Shown here: piece by piece, positions 19,667-28,635 of the stretch
How positions within the stretch are numbered: position 1 is the first letter of the stretch
Layout of the letters: every line of letters begins with the position of its first letter
Assembly: GCA_017451265.1 (NCBI GenBank)
Contig: JAFSPU010000003.1
Span: 248,001-312,000 of the forward strand
Direction: 5' to 3'
Origin: Clostridiales bacterium
Lineage (GTDB): Bacteria > Bacillota > Clostridia > Saccharofermentanales > Saccharofermentanaceae
Length of the DNA: 64,000 bases
Translations under genes and position numbers: made by a program
Notes under the pieces: generated by a model
Told to the model about the DNA's origin: nothing
The model's input: only the letters and a program-made list of their open reading frames with translations
Databases searched by the model: none

Positions 19667-20776
19667 TTACGGCAGTTCGCCGTAAAACAGATCCATATCT
19701 ACGTAAGCATCTATACCGGGTATGGTTCCCGTGCAGCTTTGCTGCCAGTAAGAATAGTTGCCTGTGTAATCAGTCTGCGTGGTGTAATGGGCAAGCCAGA
19801 CATTCTCGATGTCATCGTCCCAGATAATATCGAAGATGAACTTACTTCCATAGATCATGGAAGTATAGCCTCTGGCCTGGATCTCTTCCTCAAAAATATC
19901 GTACAGATCGTTGATACTTCTGATGCTGAGCTTATACTTCTGGAAATTACTGAAGAAGTTCTCCCAGTCGAATACGATCGGAAGATCTACCTGATATTCG
20001 GAAACGAGATCACACATATGATCCGCGAGCGCAGTAATGTCCTCAGGCGTATTGTCCGTCGTGTATACATAGACACCGATGGTGATGCCTGCTGCATTTG
20101 CGCCTTCCATATTCGTTCTGAAATACTCATCCTCATGGAATTCTCCGGCGCTGGACCAACCTGCTCTGATGAAAGCGAATTCACATCCTGCATCTGCTAC
20201 CTGCTGCCAGTTGATGGCCCCCTGCCACTTGGAGACATCGATTCCGTAGTGAACATTATCACCGGGATACGCTGCCATGAAGTCTGCAAAAGCAGTGGCG
20301 TTGGTAGTGGAAGTACCTGTATTGTCTCCGCCCGATCCCGTATCAACAGGCTCGTAGACAGTAACATTAACATAATCGGAAGTAGAATTTCCTTCGTCAT
20401 CGATGATGGTAAGATTCAGCGGGTATGAGCCCGTCTGAGTGGTATTTATGCCTCCGTCGATGATAAGTTCGACCTCATCATCCATATTATCGATATAACT
20501 TACATAGTTATTGATATCGAACTCATCGTTCAGCGCCACCCAGGCATCCCTGTTGATATTCACAAAGAACGGGGCCGTAACATCGACCTCGGGTGTGGGT
20601 TCCGGTGTGGGTGTGGAAGTTGCGATAATAGGCGCCAGAGCCGTCTCGGCAGGAGCCTGCGTCTGCGTTGTCTCAGGTACCGGGGCTGTCGTTTCAGCCG
20701 GCTCTGCAGAACATGATCCCAACAGCGCTGTTCCCAGTACAAAACATATTGATCCGATAAATAATTTTTTCTTCAT
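19667..20776 (-). CDS. GH25 lysozyme-like lipoprotein with Ig-like domain
   Basis: A 369-residue exported protein. The N-terminus is a lipoprotein signal with lipobox LLGSC (Cys22). A low-complexity Pro/Thr/Ala linker (25-65) leads to an Ig-like module (about 67-145: APFFVNINRDAWVALNDEFD, DDEGNSTSDYVNVTVYEP), then a glycoside hydrolase 25 domain (about 175-369). GH25 features: YGIDVSKWQGAINW, FAFIRAGW, GVYVYTTDNT, and FDWENF with the catalytic Asp/Glu. GH25 enzymes cut the glycan of peptidoglycan, so the product is probably a membrane-anchored muramidase. The -10 TATAAT ends 7 nt before the ATG and there is no Shine-Dalgarno; the transcript may be leaderless. Confidence 0.9.
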   Translation of the reverse strand: MKKKLFIGSICFVLGTALLGSCSAEPAETTAPVPETTQTQAPAETALAPIIATSTPTPEPTPEVDVTAPFFVNINRDAWVALNDEFDINNYVSYIDNMDDEVELIIDGGINTTQTGSYPLNLTIIDDEGNSTSDYVNVTVYEPVDTGSGGDNTGTSTTNATAFADFMAAYPGDNVHYGIDVSKWQGAINWQQVADAGCEFAFIRAGWSSAGEFHEDEYFRTNMEGANAAGITIGVYVYTTDNTPEDITALADHMCDLVSEYQVDLPIVFDWENFFSNFQKYKLSIRSINDLYDIFEEEIQARGYTSMIYGSKFIFDIIWDDDIENVWLAHYTTQTDYTGNYSYWQQSCTGTIPGIDAYVDMDLFYGELP

Positions 20777-20783
20777 GGCAATT

Positions 20784-20793
20784 ATTATATAAT
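20784..20793. promoter_or_regulatory. Shared symmetric -10 element, divergent GH25 / trkH promoter
   Basis: The perfect palindrome ATTATATAAT lies in a gap of only 23 bp between two divergent start codons. It supplies TATAAT on the plus strand (20788-20793), 6 nt before the trkH ATG, and TATAAT on the minus strand (20789-20784), 7 nt before the GH25 ATG. The two -10 boxes overlap by two bases. -35 elements are weak on both sides and would lie inside the opposite coding region. Both transcripts would be leaderless. Confidence 0.75.
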
Positions 20794-20799
20794 AACCTC

Positions 20800-22134
20800 A
20801 TGCAAAATCGTACTGTAAGCAGACTTACCGGTCCCCAGGTCATTCTCTTGGGGTTCCTTATACTTGTGTTGGCAGGTGCCATCCTGCTTATGCTACCTAT
20901 ATCCACGAAAGACCGTACAGTAACGCCTTTCATAGATTCGCTGTTCACTTCTGTGTCGGCCGGATGCGTTACAGGACTTATAGTAAAAGACACCCAGACC
21001 TCATGGTCCTTGTTCGGACAGGTCGTCATCCTGTTCCTGATCCAGATCGGAGGCATGGGAGTTCTCACCATGACCACCTTCTTCACCAAGCTCATGGGCA
21101 GGAACATCGATATCCGCTCCAGAGCTGCCATGCAGGAAGCTGTATCCGCACCTAACATGGGCGACATCGCAAAGCTCACCGACTTCATCGTGAAGGGCAC
21201 TGTCCTTTTCGAGGGACTGGGCGCAGTACTTGTAATGCCCGTATTCGTCAAGGACTTCGGCCTTGCCAAGGGCATCTGGTACTCGGTATTCATGTCCATC
21301 TCCGCTTTCTGTAACGCGGGCTTCGACCTCATGGGCTCCGCAGGCGGCGAGTGCTCCTCCCTGACCTTCTACGCCGATAACCCCATCGTAAATATCGTTT
21401 TCATTGCGCTGATACTGACGGGCGGCATCGGATTCCTGACCTGGTCCGACATCTGCACCTACAAGTTCGAATTCAGAAAATACAGCACTCAGAGCAAGAT
21501 CATCATCATTTCCGAGCTGTTCCTCATTATCATCCCGGCAATGTATTTCTATCTTTACGAGCTCGCGGGCGCACCCACGGGCACAAGACTTCTCGAGGCT
21601 CTCTTCTGCGCCGTAAGCCCCAGGACCGCAGGCTTTAACACCATCGACTACAATGACTTCTCAGGCTGCGGCATCGCCATCACCATCATCCTCATGCTGA
21701 TAGGCGGAGCTCCGGGTTCCACTGCAGGCGGCATGAAGATTACCACCGTTGCCATCATGTGGGCCGCAATGATATCCGTACTGCGCCATGAGAAGGCACC
21801 CGCACTCTTCAAAAGACGCATCACGCATGATACTGTGGCAAGTGCTGTCGCAGTCTTCTTTCTTGACATGCACCTGTTCCTTGTAGGTGCCATCACCATC
21901 GCGACCATCGAACACCTCCCTCTCGTAACCACGCTCTTCGAGTGTGCTTCCGCAGTTGCTACTGTAGGACTTACGATGGGAATCACTTCAGGCTTAAGTG
22001 CAGCTTCCAAGCTGATACTGATATTCATAATGTACGGCGGCAGAGTCGGCGGATTGACGCTCGTCTTCGCAGCCACAGGACGCAAGAGCACAATGAACGA
22101 CAAGTATCCGTCAGACAGTGTAGCCGTCGGATAA
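20800..22134 (+). CDS. ktrB: TrkH/KtrB-family potassium transporter membrane subunit
   Basis: A 444-residue K+ translocating subunit. Four pore repeats are visible through their filter regions: SVSAGCVTGLIV, CNAGFDLMG, SPRTAGFNTIDY and VATVGLTMGITSGLS. GGMGVLTMTTFF and APGSTAGGMKITT are also family blocks. The short length and the pairing with a 218-residue single-RCK KtrA gene favour the KtrB branch over TrkH. It begins with ATG just after a -10 hexamer (see the shared promoter). The RCK subunit starts 19 bp downstream. Confidence 0.95.
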   Translation: MQNRTVSRLTGPQVILLGFLILVLAGAILLMLPISTKDRTVTPFIDSLFTSVSAGCVTGLIVKDTQTSWSLFGQVVILFLIQIGGMGVLTMTTFFTKLMGRNIDIRSRAAMQEAVSAPNMGDIAKLTDFIVKGTVLFEGLGAVLVMPVFVKDFGLAKGIWYSVFMSISAFCNAGFDLMGSAGGECSSLTFYADNPIVNIVFIALILTGGIGFLTWSDICTYKFEFRKYSTQSKIIIISELFLIIIPAMYFYLYELAGAPTGTRLLEALFCAVSPRTAGFNTIDYNDFSGCGIAITIILMLIGGAPGSTAGGMKITTVAIMWAAMISVLRHEKAPALFKRRITHDTVASAVAVFFLDMHLFLVGAITIATIEHLPLVTTLFECASAVATVGLTMGITSGLSAASKLILIFIMYGGRVGGLTLVFAATGRKSTMNDKYPSDSVAVG

Positions 22135-22153
22135 CGAACTTAAGGAGGAACTT

Positions 22154-22810
22154 ATGAAGAACATACTCGTGATCGGAGCAGGAAGATTCGGAACATACCT
22201 TATGCAGAAGCTCCAGGCCCAGGGCGACGAGATCCTGTGCATCGATAACCAGGAAGAAAGACTTCAGAAGGTGCTGCCGTATGTAACCTCGAGCCTCATC
22301 GGAGATGCCACAGATCCGGACTTCATGAAGTCCGTAGGAGTCGAAGCATTCGACCTGTGCGTCGTATCCATCGGTGATGATTTCCAAAGCTCCCTCGAGG
22401 CCACTTCCCTGCTTAAGGAACTCGGCGCCAAGTTCGTAATCTCCAGAGCTTCAAGAGGAGTTCATGAGAAGTTCCTGTTAAGAAACGGAGCTGACGAAGT
22501 CGTATACCCCGAGAAGTTCATGGCCAAGTGGGCAGCCATCAGATTCAGCTCTTCAACTGTTAAGGACTATATCCCGGTTCCCGGTGATTATTCCATCTTC
22601 GAAGTTGAAGTTCCTTCCTCATGGGTCGGAAAGTCTATGATCGACCTTAAGATCCGTCAGAACATGAGACTTAACGTACTCGCCGTTAAGAATACAAAGG
22701 ATGATTTCAACATGGATTATGATCCGTCGGAGCCCTTCAAGCAGGGACAGACGGTCGTTATCATCGGTAGCGACTCCGATCTTAAAAAGTATCTGGGATT
22801 GACGTATTAA
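22154..22810 (+). CDS. ktrA: KtrA/TrkA-family potassium uptake regulatory subunit
   Basis: A 218-residue cytoplasmic gating subunit. The RCK-N Rossmann domain starts VIGAGRFGTYL, with the acidic end of beta-2 at CIDNQEE and GDATDPDFMKSVG; an RCK-C domain occupies about residues 135-218. It gates KtrB in response to ATP/ADP or c-di-AMP in related systems. A strong AAGGAGG lies 6 nt before the ATG. An intrinsic terminator for the ktrBA unit sits 36 bp after the stop. Confidence 0.95.
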   Translation: MKNILVIGAGRFGTYLMQKLQAQGDEILCIDNQEERLQKVLPYVTSSLIGDATDPDFMKSVGVEAFDLCVVSIGDDFQSSLEATSLLKELGAKFVISRASRGVHEKFLLRNGADEVVYPEKFMAKWAAIRFSSSTVKDYIPVPGDYSIFEVEVPSSWVGKSMIDLKIRQNMRLNVLAVKNTKDDFNMDYDPSEPFKQGQTVVIIGSDSDLKKYLGLTY

Positions 22811-22837
22811 GATACAGATCCTGCGGAAAAGACCAGA

Positions 22838-24520
22838 TCAATAGTGGCGGAAGGCTTCTTCCGCCTTTTTCTTTATGCTGTCTGCGTACTCACGGTCGTA
22901 TTCCTTACCGATAAAGGTATTCTTACCATTTCCCTTGGCCTCATACAGAAGCTCATCTGCCTGACGCAGCATAAGTCTTAAGTCTTCCTGAAGCGAGAGC
23001 TTGCCGTATACGTAACCTGCTGAGTAATGAACGGGAAGCTGCTGATCCTCAAGCGAGATGATGTTCAGTTCATTAGTGAGATTAGCCAAAACCTTCTTAT
23101 ATTCCTTCTCATTATAGCTGTCGGTAATAACAAGGAATTCGTCTCCTCCGTATCTATAGACGCTTTCCTTACCGAAGTTATTAACGAGCGCATCGCTTGT
23201 CTTCTTAAGCAGATAATCTCCGATGGCATGACCGTAGCCGTCGTTGATCTTCTTAAAGTCATCGATATCGAACATAAGAAGATGAATATCCTTATCGATA
23301 TAAGAGTCATAATCGCGGCGGAGAGCAAAGCGGTTTCTCGCACCTGTCAGCGAATCACGGACAGTGGCCTCCTCGAGCTTGGCATTATCCTCTTTAAGCC
23401 TGGCGATATAAGTCTTAAGGTTATTAACGAGATCCTCGAAAGTACGTGCAAGTATTCCGACCTCATCATTACTCTGATGGGTGATCTCGATGTCGTAATC
23501 TCCTGCACCTACTTTCTGTGCCGCCTTCGTGAGTTCACGCAGAGGCCTGGTGATAGTATCTGACACATACATGGCAACGAGCACGAAGATAAACAGAATG
23601 AATACCGAAGCGTAAACGGTCTTGGATACGAGAGACTCCCAGTTCCCGTTGATCTCATCGACGGGAACCGATACCGTAAGCTTCATTCCGTTATGAAGCG
23701 GCAGGCACACACCCTGCTTCTCTACTCCCTCGAAGATATATCTGGTGTTGACGCCCTCTGAAAGCATGCCGTCAGGAACCTGGGGGATCTCATCGTCAGT
23801 CATGGCGAGAGTATCGATAAACGGATGGTAGATGATACCGCCTTCCTTATCGATAATGAACGCATAGCCCGTATCATAAAGTCTGATATTATCGACCTGG
23901 TTAGCCATGGTGGAGTAATCGATCTCGATACCGATAACTCCGATGAACTCTCCGGCCTTATAAACGGGAATATTATAGGAAAGCACATATACATTCAGGT
24001 TCTCGGTCTCATACGGAGGGAGCCAGACGGGCTCTCCGGTAACCTTAGGTACCGTAAACCATACGAGATCTGAAGTATCTGTCGTATCATACTCGGAGAT
24101 ATCCGTAACCTCGTGCTCTACAAAGCCCGTACCGTCAGTATCGACATACCAGAAGCCTGATGTATCAGATGAGACCTCAGGATCTATTCTGTAGTAATAA
24201 GTGAGAACTCCGTTGGTCTGAACTGCGATATCCTCGAAGATATCTCTTACACGGTCAACATGGTCCGGCAGGTCCTCAATCTCAGTGTCCGCCAGATCAT
24301 TCTCCACATATGAAGCGATAAGTCCGACTGACTTCTCTACACTGACAAAATAGGAATCCAGGTTCTTCTGTCCGGTCTCGCAAAGAAGGAGCAGGATATG
24401 TTCCGAATCTTCCTGTCCGAGTCTCTTAATCGAATTCATACTGAGCAAAGTAACGATGCCCATAGAAAGGACGATCGCCACGATGATGATTAAGGTAATC
24501 TTTGCTTTGATGTGTCTCAT
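22838..24520 (-). CDS. Membrane diguanylate cyclase: dCACHE-HAMP-GGDEF
   Basis: A 560-residue sensor cyclase. Membrane segment (about 8-28), large extracellular sensor (about 35-298) with double-CACHE features (WFTVPKVTGEPVWLPPYE, VYVLSYNIPVYKAGEFIGVIGIEIDYS, GYAFIIDKEGGIIYHP), second membrane segment (300-320), HAMP (about 321-375), and GGDEF domain with the intact catalytic motif GGDEF at 458-462 and FDIDDFKKINDGYGHAIGD. It should make cyclic di-GMP in response to a small extracellular ligand. No RxxD inhibitory site is placed ahead of GGDEF (the motif is preceded by SVYRY). Encoded convergently with ktrA. Confidence 0.93.
   Translation of the reverse strand: MRHIKAKITLIIIVAIVLSMGIVTLLSMNSIKRLGQEDSEHILLLLCETGQKNLDSYFVSVEKSVGLIASYVENDLADTEIEDLPDHVDRVRDIFEDIAVQTNGVLTYYYRIDPEVSSDTSGFWYVDTDGTGFVEHEVTDISEYDTTDTSDLVWFTVPKVTGEPVWLPPYETENLNVYVLSYNIPVYKAGEFIGVIGIEIDYSTMANQVDNIRLYDTGYAFIIDKEGGIIYHPFIDTLAMTDDEIPQVPDGMLSEGVNTRYIFEGVEKQGVCLPLHNGMKLTVSVPVDEINGNWESLVSKTVYASVFILFIFVLVAMYVSDTITRPLRELTKAAQKVGAGDYDIEITHQSNDEVGILARTFEDLVNNLKTYIARLKEDNAKLEEATVRDSLTGARNRFALRRDYDSYIDKDIHLLMFDIDDFKKINDGYGHAIGDYLLKKTSDALVNNFGKESVYRYGGDEFLVITDSYNEKEYKKVLANLTNELNIISLEDQQLPVHYSAGYVYGKLSLQEDLRLMLRQADELLYEAKGNGKNTFIGKEYDREYADSIKKKAEEAFRHY
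22846..22870 (+). terminator. Intrinsic terminator of ktrBA, inside the convergent coding region
   Basis: GGCGGAAG and CTTCCGCC form an 8-bp stem with a GCTT loop, followed by TTTTTCTTT on the plus strand. It overlaps the last codons of the minus-strand GGDEF gene (stop at 22838), so the hairpin is also coding sequence. Confidence 0.85.
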
Positions 24521-24569
24521 TACGGATTCACTCTTAAAAATTTTTGTTATTTAACGTAATAATACCACA

Positions 24570-25004
24570 TTATCTGCCGAATAGTGCGTTCAAGACCTCA
24601 ACTGTACCCTGGAATGCTGCAGTAGCCTCATCGAGTCTTTCGATGGAGTCATTGAGCTGGTCGATGTTGATGGAATCGATCTTCTCCATAGTAGTAGCCA
24701 CGCCGTCAGTAGCAGTCTCAGTCAGTGAGTTGATCTGAGTTGCCATACCGGGAAGATCTGCTTCCTGGATATCAGTAGCAATCTCGTTAAGAGCTGTGAT
24801 CGCCGTATCTGCCTTCTTATAGAAAGCATTTATCTTATTGTTGATATTTACGAATACAGTTACCGCCACAACGGTGATAATAACAGCGCATACAGCCATT
24901 ATGGTGACACCGACCGTCTGGATACCTTCCTTACGGTTCTGCTTCTTCTCTTCTGTGAGTATCTGCTTTGATACCTCAACTGCACCCTGATTCTCTTCAG
25001 CCAT
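24570..25004 (-). CDS. Single-span membrane protein with coiled coil
   Basis: A 144-residue protein with one membrane segment (about residues 32-53) and a long amphipathic helical region after it (about 57-144, rich in Thr, Ala, Ile, Asp), resembling the helical part of chemoreceptors or DUF948-type proteins, but with no signalling tip. The start is placed at MAEENQGA because GGAGG lies 8 nt before that ATG; an upstream in-frame ATG at 25052 has no such site and would add 16 residues. It lies just upstream of the dCACHE-GGDEF gene on the same strand (49-bp gap). Function unknown. Confidence 0.7.
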   Translation of the reverse strand: MAEENQGAVEVSKQILTEEKKQNRKEGIQTVGVTIMAVCAVIITVVAVTVFVNINNKINAFYKKADTAITALNEIATDIQEADLPGMATQINSLTETATDGVATTMEKIDSINIDQLNDSIERLDEATAAFQGTVEVLNALFGR

Positions 25005-25093
25005 TTTTAACGCCTCCGTTATTCTTGATTTCTCAATTATATTAAACTTCAACCGTTTATGCTAAAATCACGCTGAATGGGAGGGATAAATAT

Positions 25094-26320
25094 ATGTTTC
25101 TTGCAGCAGCGCCTATGACTGTAGGCAAAAGCATAAGCTATTACACCGGAATCTTTTCCACAGCCGTCACCGCTTCGGTCAATCCGACTGCCACCATGGC
25201 GGCGCTGTCGGCACTAGGAGCCATCGAGAACGCTGCCAAGTATTCGCCCGACTCCGCTTTCTTTACGGGTGTCGCGGATCTGCTTAACGGCATCCCCGTC
25301 ATCAATACGGCAGCCGAGCTCCCCATTGCGAACCCTTATGCTGCAGTATTTCTGACCATAGTCGCCGCCCTCATGATAGTCCTGCACTCCTTTGCCGAGA
25401 GCAAGATAGTCTCCCAGGCCACCATCGACAAGCTCGATAAGTTAACGGGCTGGATCGGGGTCACGGCGCTCTCTCTCATGCCCATGTTCACCACCGAGTC
25501 CCTCGAGAAGACTTCGCACGCGTCAAAAAATGCAGCTGCAGTCGCGGCTCAGGCAGGAAACATTTCCTCCGGCGCCCCCTGGTATGTCTGGGTTATCGGC
25601 ATAACCACGCTCATAGTCGCTTCCGTCGTCTACTTCTGCTGCTACTCCTGCGTCGATAACATCGGCACCATCTGCGCCGCCATCCCCGTGAAGGGTCTCA
25701 ACATCGTGGAGCAGATCATCAAGGCTCTGGTACACGCAGGCCTGATACTGCTTCAGCTGACCTTCCCCGTGCTGTCTTTCATCTTCTCCGTCATCCTCGC
25801 GATCCTCGGCATACTTCTTTTCCGTGTCCTTGCCAGGATCACGTTCTACTACAAGGAAGTCTATATTAGACCAATCCTTCACCTTATCTTCCGCAAGGAC
25901 AAGCCTGTCGACAGGCTCCATAAGAAGCTCCCCCGTAAGATCCGCAAGCGCTTTAAGGACATCGAGCTCAGCTTCCCCGTCTTCGTAATTAAGGGCGTAC
26001 GCGGCATTAAGTCCCGCGCGCCTCTCTGGTTCGTCAAGGAAACTTCCGGTGACTCTCACCTCATCGCAAAGAAGAGCTGGGGACGAATCCGTGAGCTTTC
26101 TGTCAAGGAGTTAAGAGACGCTAATCCCAATGCCGTGATCATTCCGTGCAGAAGATTTGCCGAGCTCAAGTCACCTGACAAGAAGTTCAGTATCGTCATC
26201 GGAAACAGCTATAAGGCTTATATCTCAGATGTAGGAAAGGGTCTGGGCTTCCCTGTTAAGGAAGCCGCGCAGGAAGCTGAACCGGCTGATATCAAGCCTG
26301 CTCTTCAAAGCGAAAAATAA
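25094..26320 (+). CDS. Polytopic membrane protein of unknown function
   Basis: A 408-residue protein with membrane segments near residues 90-108, 118-135, 163-187, 205-235 and 235-258, and a basic cytoplasmic C-terminal region (about 265-395). The C-terminal part (FPVFVIKGVRGIKSRAPLWFVKE, RFAELKSPDKKFSIVIGNSYKAYISD) looks like a small beta-rich domain. No family is recognised with confidence. A strong GGGAGGG lies before the ATG and an extended -10 (TGCTAAAAT) is about 30 bp upstream. The 3' end overlaps the convergent lipoprotein gene by 29 bp. Confidence 0.7.
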   Translation: MFLAAAPMTVGKSISYYTGIFSTAVTASVNPTATMAALSALGAIENAAKYSPDSAFFTGVADLLNGIPVINTAAELPIANPYAAVFLTIVAALMIVLHSFAESKIVSQATIDKLDKLTGWIGVTALSLMPMFTTESLEKTSHASKNAAAVAAQAGNISSGAPWYVWVIGITTLIVASVVYFCCYSCVDNIGTICAAIPVKGLNIVEQIIKALVHAGLILLQLTFPVLSFIFSVILAILGILLFRVLARITFYYKEVYIRPILHLIFRKDKPVDRLHKKLPRKIRKRFKDIELSFPVFVIKGVRGIKSRAPLWFVKETSGDSHLIAKKSWGRIRELSVKELRDANPNAVIIPCRRFAELKSPDKKFSIVIGNSYKAYISDVGKGLGFPVKEAAQEAEPADIKPALQSEK

Positions 26321-26999
26321 TATCCTCAGCCTGATCCTGAATCGCATTCTGACAGAATACGTAATAAGCAGTATCGTGGTCGCCTACTAAGAATGCGATT
26401 TGCGTAAACTCAGGATAATTGGAATAAAGGGCAAGAACTCCGTATGCTTCACAGTCATGTCCGTCCATCTCGAAGTCGATAGTATATACATTGGTATATC
26501 CGCCGTCCTGAATGTGTGATTCATTCATGCTGTCTATCATATCGCTTGCCTGATCCTGCAGGCTGGAATTCATGAAGTTATAAGGTCCCATATAGATAAC
26601 GTAGATATAACCCACATCATCATCTGCCGCGGCGAAAAGGAATCTTCTTTCATCACCGGGGCCGCCTATTCCTTCAGAAACTCTGGCAGTATCTTCTTCA
26701 ATACTGTATGAAGGCGGCAGTGTGAACAATATCTGAGTGCCCGGCAGTATACATGTGCCGTCCTCCTCGAAAGAGAACTTGCTGAACTCGTCATCCTCGG
26801 GGATGGACCTTTCACGGGGAACATATTCTTCTGTCTCCTCGGTCCCATTCGGGTCATAGACCGTAAAAGTAAATTCCTGAGTAGGCGCTGTCACGGCTGC
26901 AGAATGCACCGTCTCGGCAGGAGCCGGGTCAGCAGCACATCCGCACAGGCAAAATGCCATTGTGAATATAGTAAAAAATACAGCCGTTTTCTTGTTCAT
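26292..26999 (-). CDS. Lipoprotein of unknown function
   Basis: A 235-residue exported protein with a signal peptide ending in lipobox LCGC (Cys21), then a Pro/Thr/Ala linker and a globular region starting near residue 75 with many acidic and aromatic residues. No family is recognised. The -10 TATAAT (27011-27006) ends 6 nt before the ATG and no Shine-Dalgarno is present, so the mRNA may be leaderless. The last nine codons overlap the 3' end of the convergent membrane protein gene. Confidence 0.72.
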   Translation of the reverse strand: MNKKTAVFFTIFTMAFCLCGCAADPAPAETVHSAAVTAPTQEFTFTVYDPNGTEETEEYVPRERSIPEDDEFSKFSFEEDGTCILPGTQILFTLPPSYSIEEDTARVSEGIGGPGDERRFLFAAADDDVGYIYVIYMGPYNFMNSSLQDQASDMIDSMNESHIQDGGYTNVYTIDFEMDGHDCEAYGVLALYSNYPEFTQIAFLVGDHDTAYYVFCQNAIQDQAEDIIFRFEEQA

Positions 27000-27005
27000 A
27001 TGAAC

Positions 27006-27046
27006 ATTATACTTTACTTTCGCAAAATTATTTGAATGATTATAAT
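27006..27046. promoter_or_regulatory. Divergent -10 elements between lipoprotein and FAD oxidoreductase genes
   Basis: On the minus strand TATAAT (27011-27006) lies 6 nt before the lipoprotein ATG (leaderless type). On the plus strand TATAAT (27041-27046) serves the FAD oxidoreductase gene with a ~40-nt leader. The -35 elements are not clear on either side. Confidence 0.6.
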
Positions 27047-27090
27047 AATTTTATATTTACAATGACTTTTGTGTAAGAGGGGGTGCTTAC

Positions 27091-28635
27091 TTGTCAGAGA
27101 AATACGATCTGATTGTCATCGGTGCCGGTAACGGCGGACTGATGACAGCATGCCGTGCATCCAGAATGGGACTGAAGACACTCGTATTAGAGCGTCATAA
27201 CCTCCCCGGCGGTGCAGCTACCAGTTTTGTAAGAGGAAGATTCGAATTTGATGCCTCACTGCATGAGATCCCGGACTTCGGCGAAGGCGAGATCCGCGGC
27301 GAGCTCGGCAAGCTCTTTGATGAGCTCGGCATCAAGGTTGATATGCTTCCCCTTAAAGATTCATTCCGATACATCGTACAGAAGAACGGTGAACGCACCA
27401 TAGACGTTACCTTCCCTCACGGCAAGGACAATGTCATGGAGCTTATTAACAAGATCTGCCCCGATGACATCGAGAGCATGAACAAGTTCTTCATGGCTTA
27501 CGAGGATATGGCCGCAGGCCTTGATTACTGGGGCTCCACCAGAGGCAACCCCGATCCGGATGTCTTAAAGAATGAACACGCCAACTTCATGAGAATTATG
27601 ACCATGTCCGCAGGAGAATTCTTCCGCGCACTCGGCATGAGCGATAAGCTCATCGACATCATGACAGCCTACTGGCCTTACCAGGGCACTGATATCAATA
27701 CTGTCGATGCTTCCCGCTACCTGCTCATGGTTTACGGCTACTTCATAAATGGTGCTTACATCCCTAAGATGAGATCGCACCAGCTTTCCGTAGCCATCGT
27801 GAACCGCGCTGCCAAGCTCGGCTGCAAGTTCCTCTTTGAGACGGAAGTAACGAAGGTCCTTACCAAGAACGGCGCAGTTTGCGGTGTCGAGGTCGAAAAC
27901 GGAAGAGTCTTCGAGTGTACAGCGGTGGCCTCGAGTGCTTTCCCCGAGGTAGTTTACGGCAAGCTTCTTGACAACAAGTCACTTGTACCCGCTTACGAGT
28001 ACAAGAAGATCAATGCCAGAAACTACGGTTTCCGCGCTTTCAGCGTTTACTTGGGACTTGATGCTCCCCCGGAGGAGATCGGTATCAAGGACTACACGCT
28101 GTTTATAAGCACCACCAAGGATTCCAAGGCAATCTACGACGCCTCCGTAACTCGCGAGATGACCGAGTTTGCGCTTGATGTGTGCTGCCTTAATATCTGC
28201 AATCCCGACTGCACTCCAGAGGGCACGACCATGATGATCCTCACCATCTCCTACACGGCTGATGCCTGGGCAGATGTCTCCGAAGAAGAGTACGTGAAGG
28301 TCAAGAGGGCCATTGCAGACAATATGATCACGCAGCTCGAGGAGATCATGGACTTCAAGATCCGCGAGCACATCGAAGAGATCGAGATCGCAAGCCCGGT
28401 AACGTTTGCACGCTATATGGCGACACCTCAGGGTTCTGTATACGGTTACGCTTCCGAGAAGTGGGACGGCATGTCATCCAGAACGCTCGCCAACGGTGTG
28501 GAGAGAACAATTCCCGGCCTGTTCTTTGTAGGAGGCCACGGAGCTTCCCTGTCAGGCTACTTCCCCACTTACACGGGCGGTAACAGAACAGGACTTCAAG
28601 TCTTAGGTTATGTAATGTCAGGAGGCGGAAATTAA
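27091..28635 (+). CDS. FAD-dependent oxidoreductase, CrtI/phytoene-desaturase-like
   Basis: A 514-residue flavoprotein. It opens with the dinucleotide motif DLIVIGAGNGGLMTACRASRMGLKTLVLERHNLPGGAATSF, written here in parts: GAGNGG for FAD, then LPGGAATSF as in CrtI/retinol-saturase enzymes, and ends with GLFFVGGHGASLSGYFPT and a GG helix. These enzymes oxidise or reduce isoprenoid or other lipophilic substrates, but the real substrate here is unknown. The start is TTG, chosen because AGAGGGGGTG lies 7 nt upstream. The stop overlaps the ATG of the next gene (TAATG), a ferredoxin-reductase fusion that could supply electrons. Confidence 0.85.
   Translation: MSEKYDLIVIGAGNGGLMTACRASRMGLKTLVLERHNLPGGAATSFVRGRFEFDASLHEIPDFGEGEIRGELGKLFDELGIKVDMLPLKDSFRYIVQKNGERTIDVTFPHGKDNVMELINKICPDDIESMNKFFMAYEDMAAGLDYWGSTRGNPDPDVLKNEHANFMRIMTMSAGEFFRALGMSDKLIDIMTAYWPYQGTDINTVDASRYLLMVYGYFINGAYIPKMRSHQLSVAIVNRAAKLGCKFLFETEVTKVLTKNGAVCGVEVENGRVFECTAVASSAFPEVVYGKLLDNKSLVPAYEYKKINARNYGFRAFSVYLGLDAPPEEIGIKDYTLFISTTKDSKAIYDASVTREMTEFALDVCCLNICNPDCTPEGTTMMILTISYTADAWADVSEEEYVKVKRAIADNMITQLEEIMDFKIREHIEEIEIASPVTFARYMATPQGSVYGYASEKWDGMSSRTLANGVERTIPGLFFVGGHGASLSGYFPTYTGGNRTGLQVLGYVMSGGGN

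Noticed and set aside
19739-20428. A 229-codon plus-strand frame
   Set aside because: It is antisense to the GH25 domain and no start signal or family features are seen.
20694-21332. A 212-codon minus-strand frame
   Set aside because: It overlaps the trkH coding region and the GH25 signal peptide; the real genes explain the sequence.
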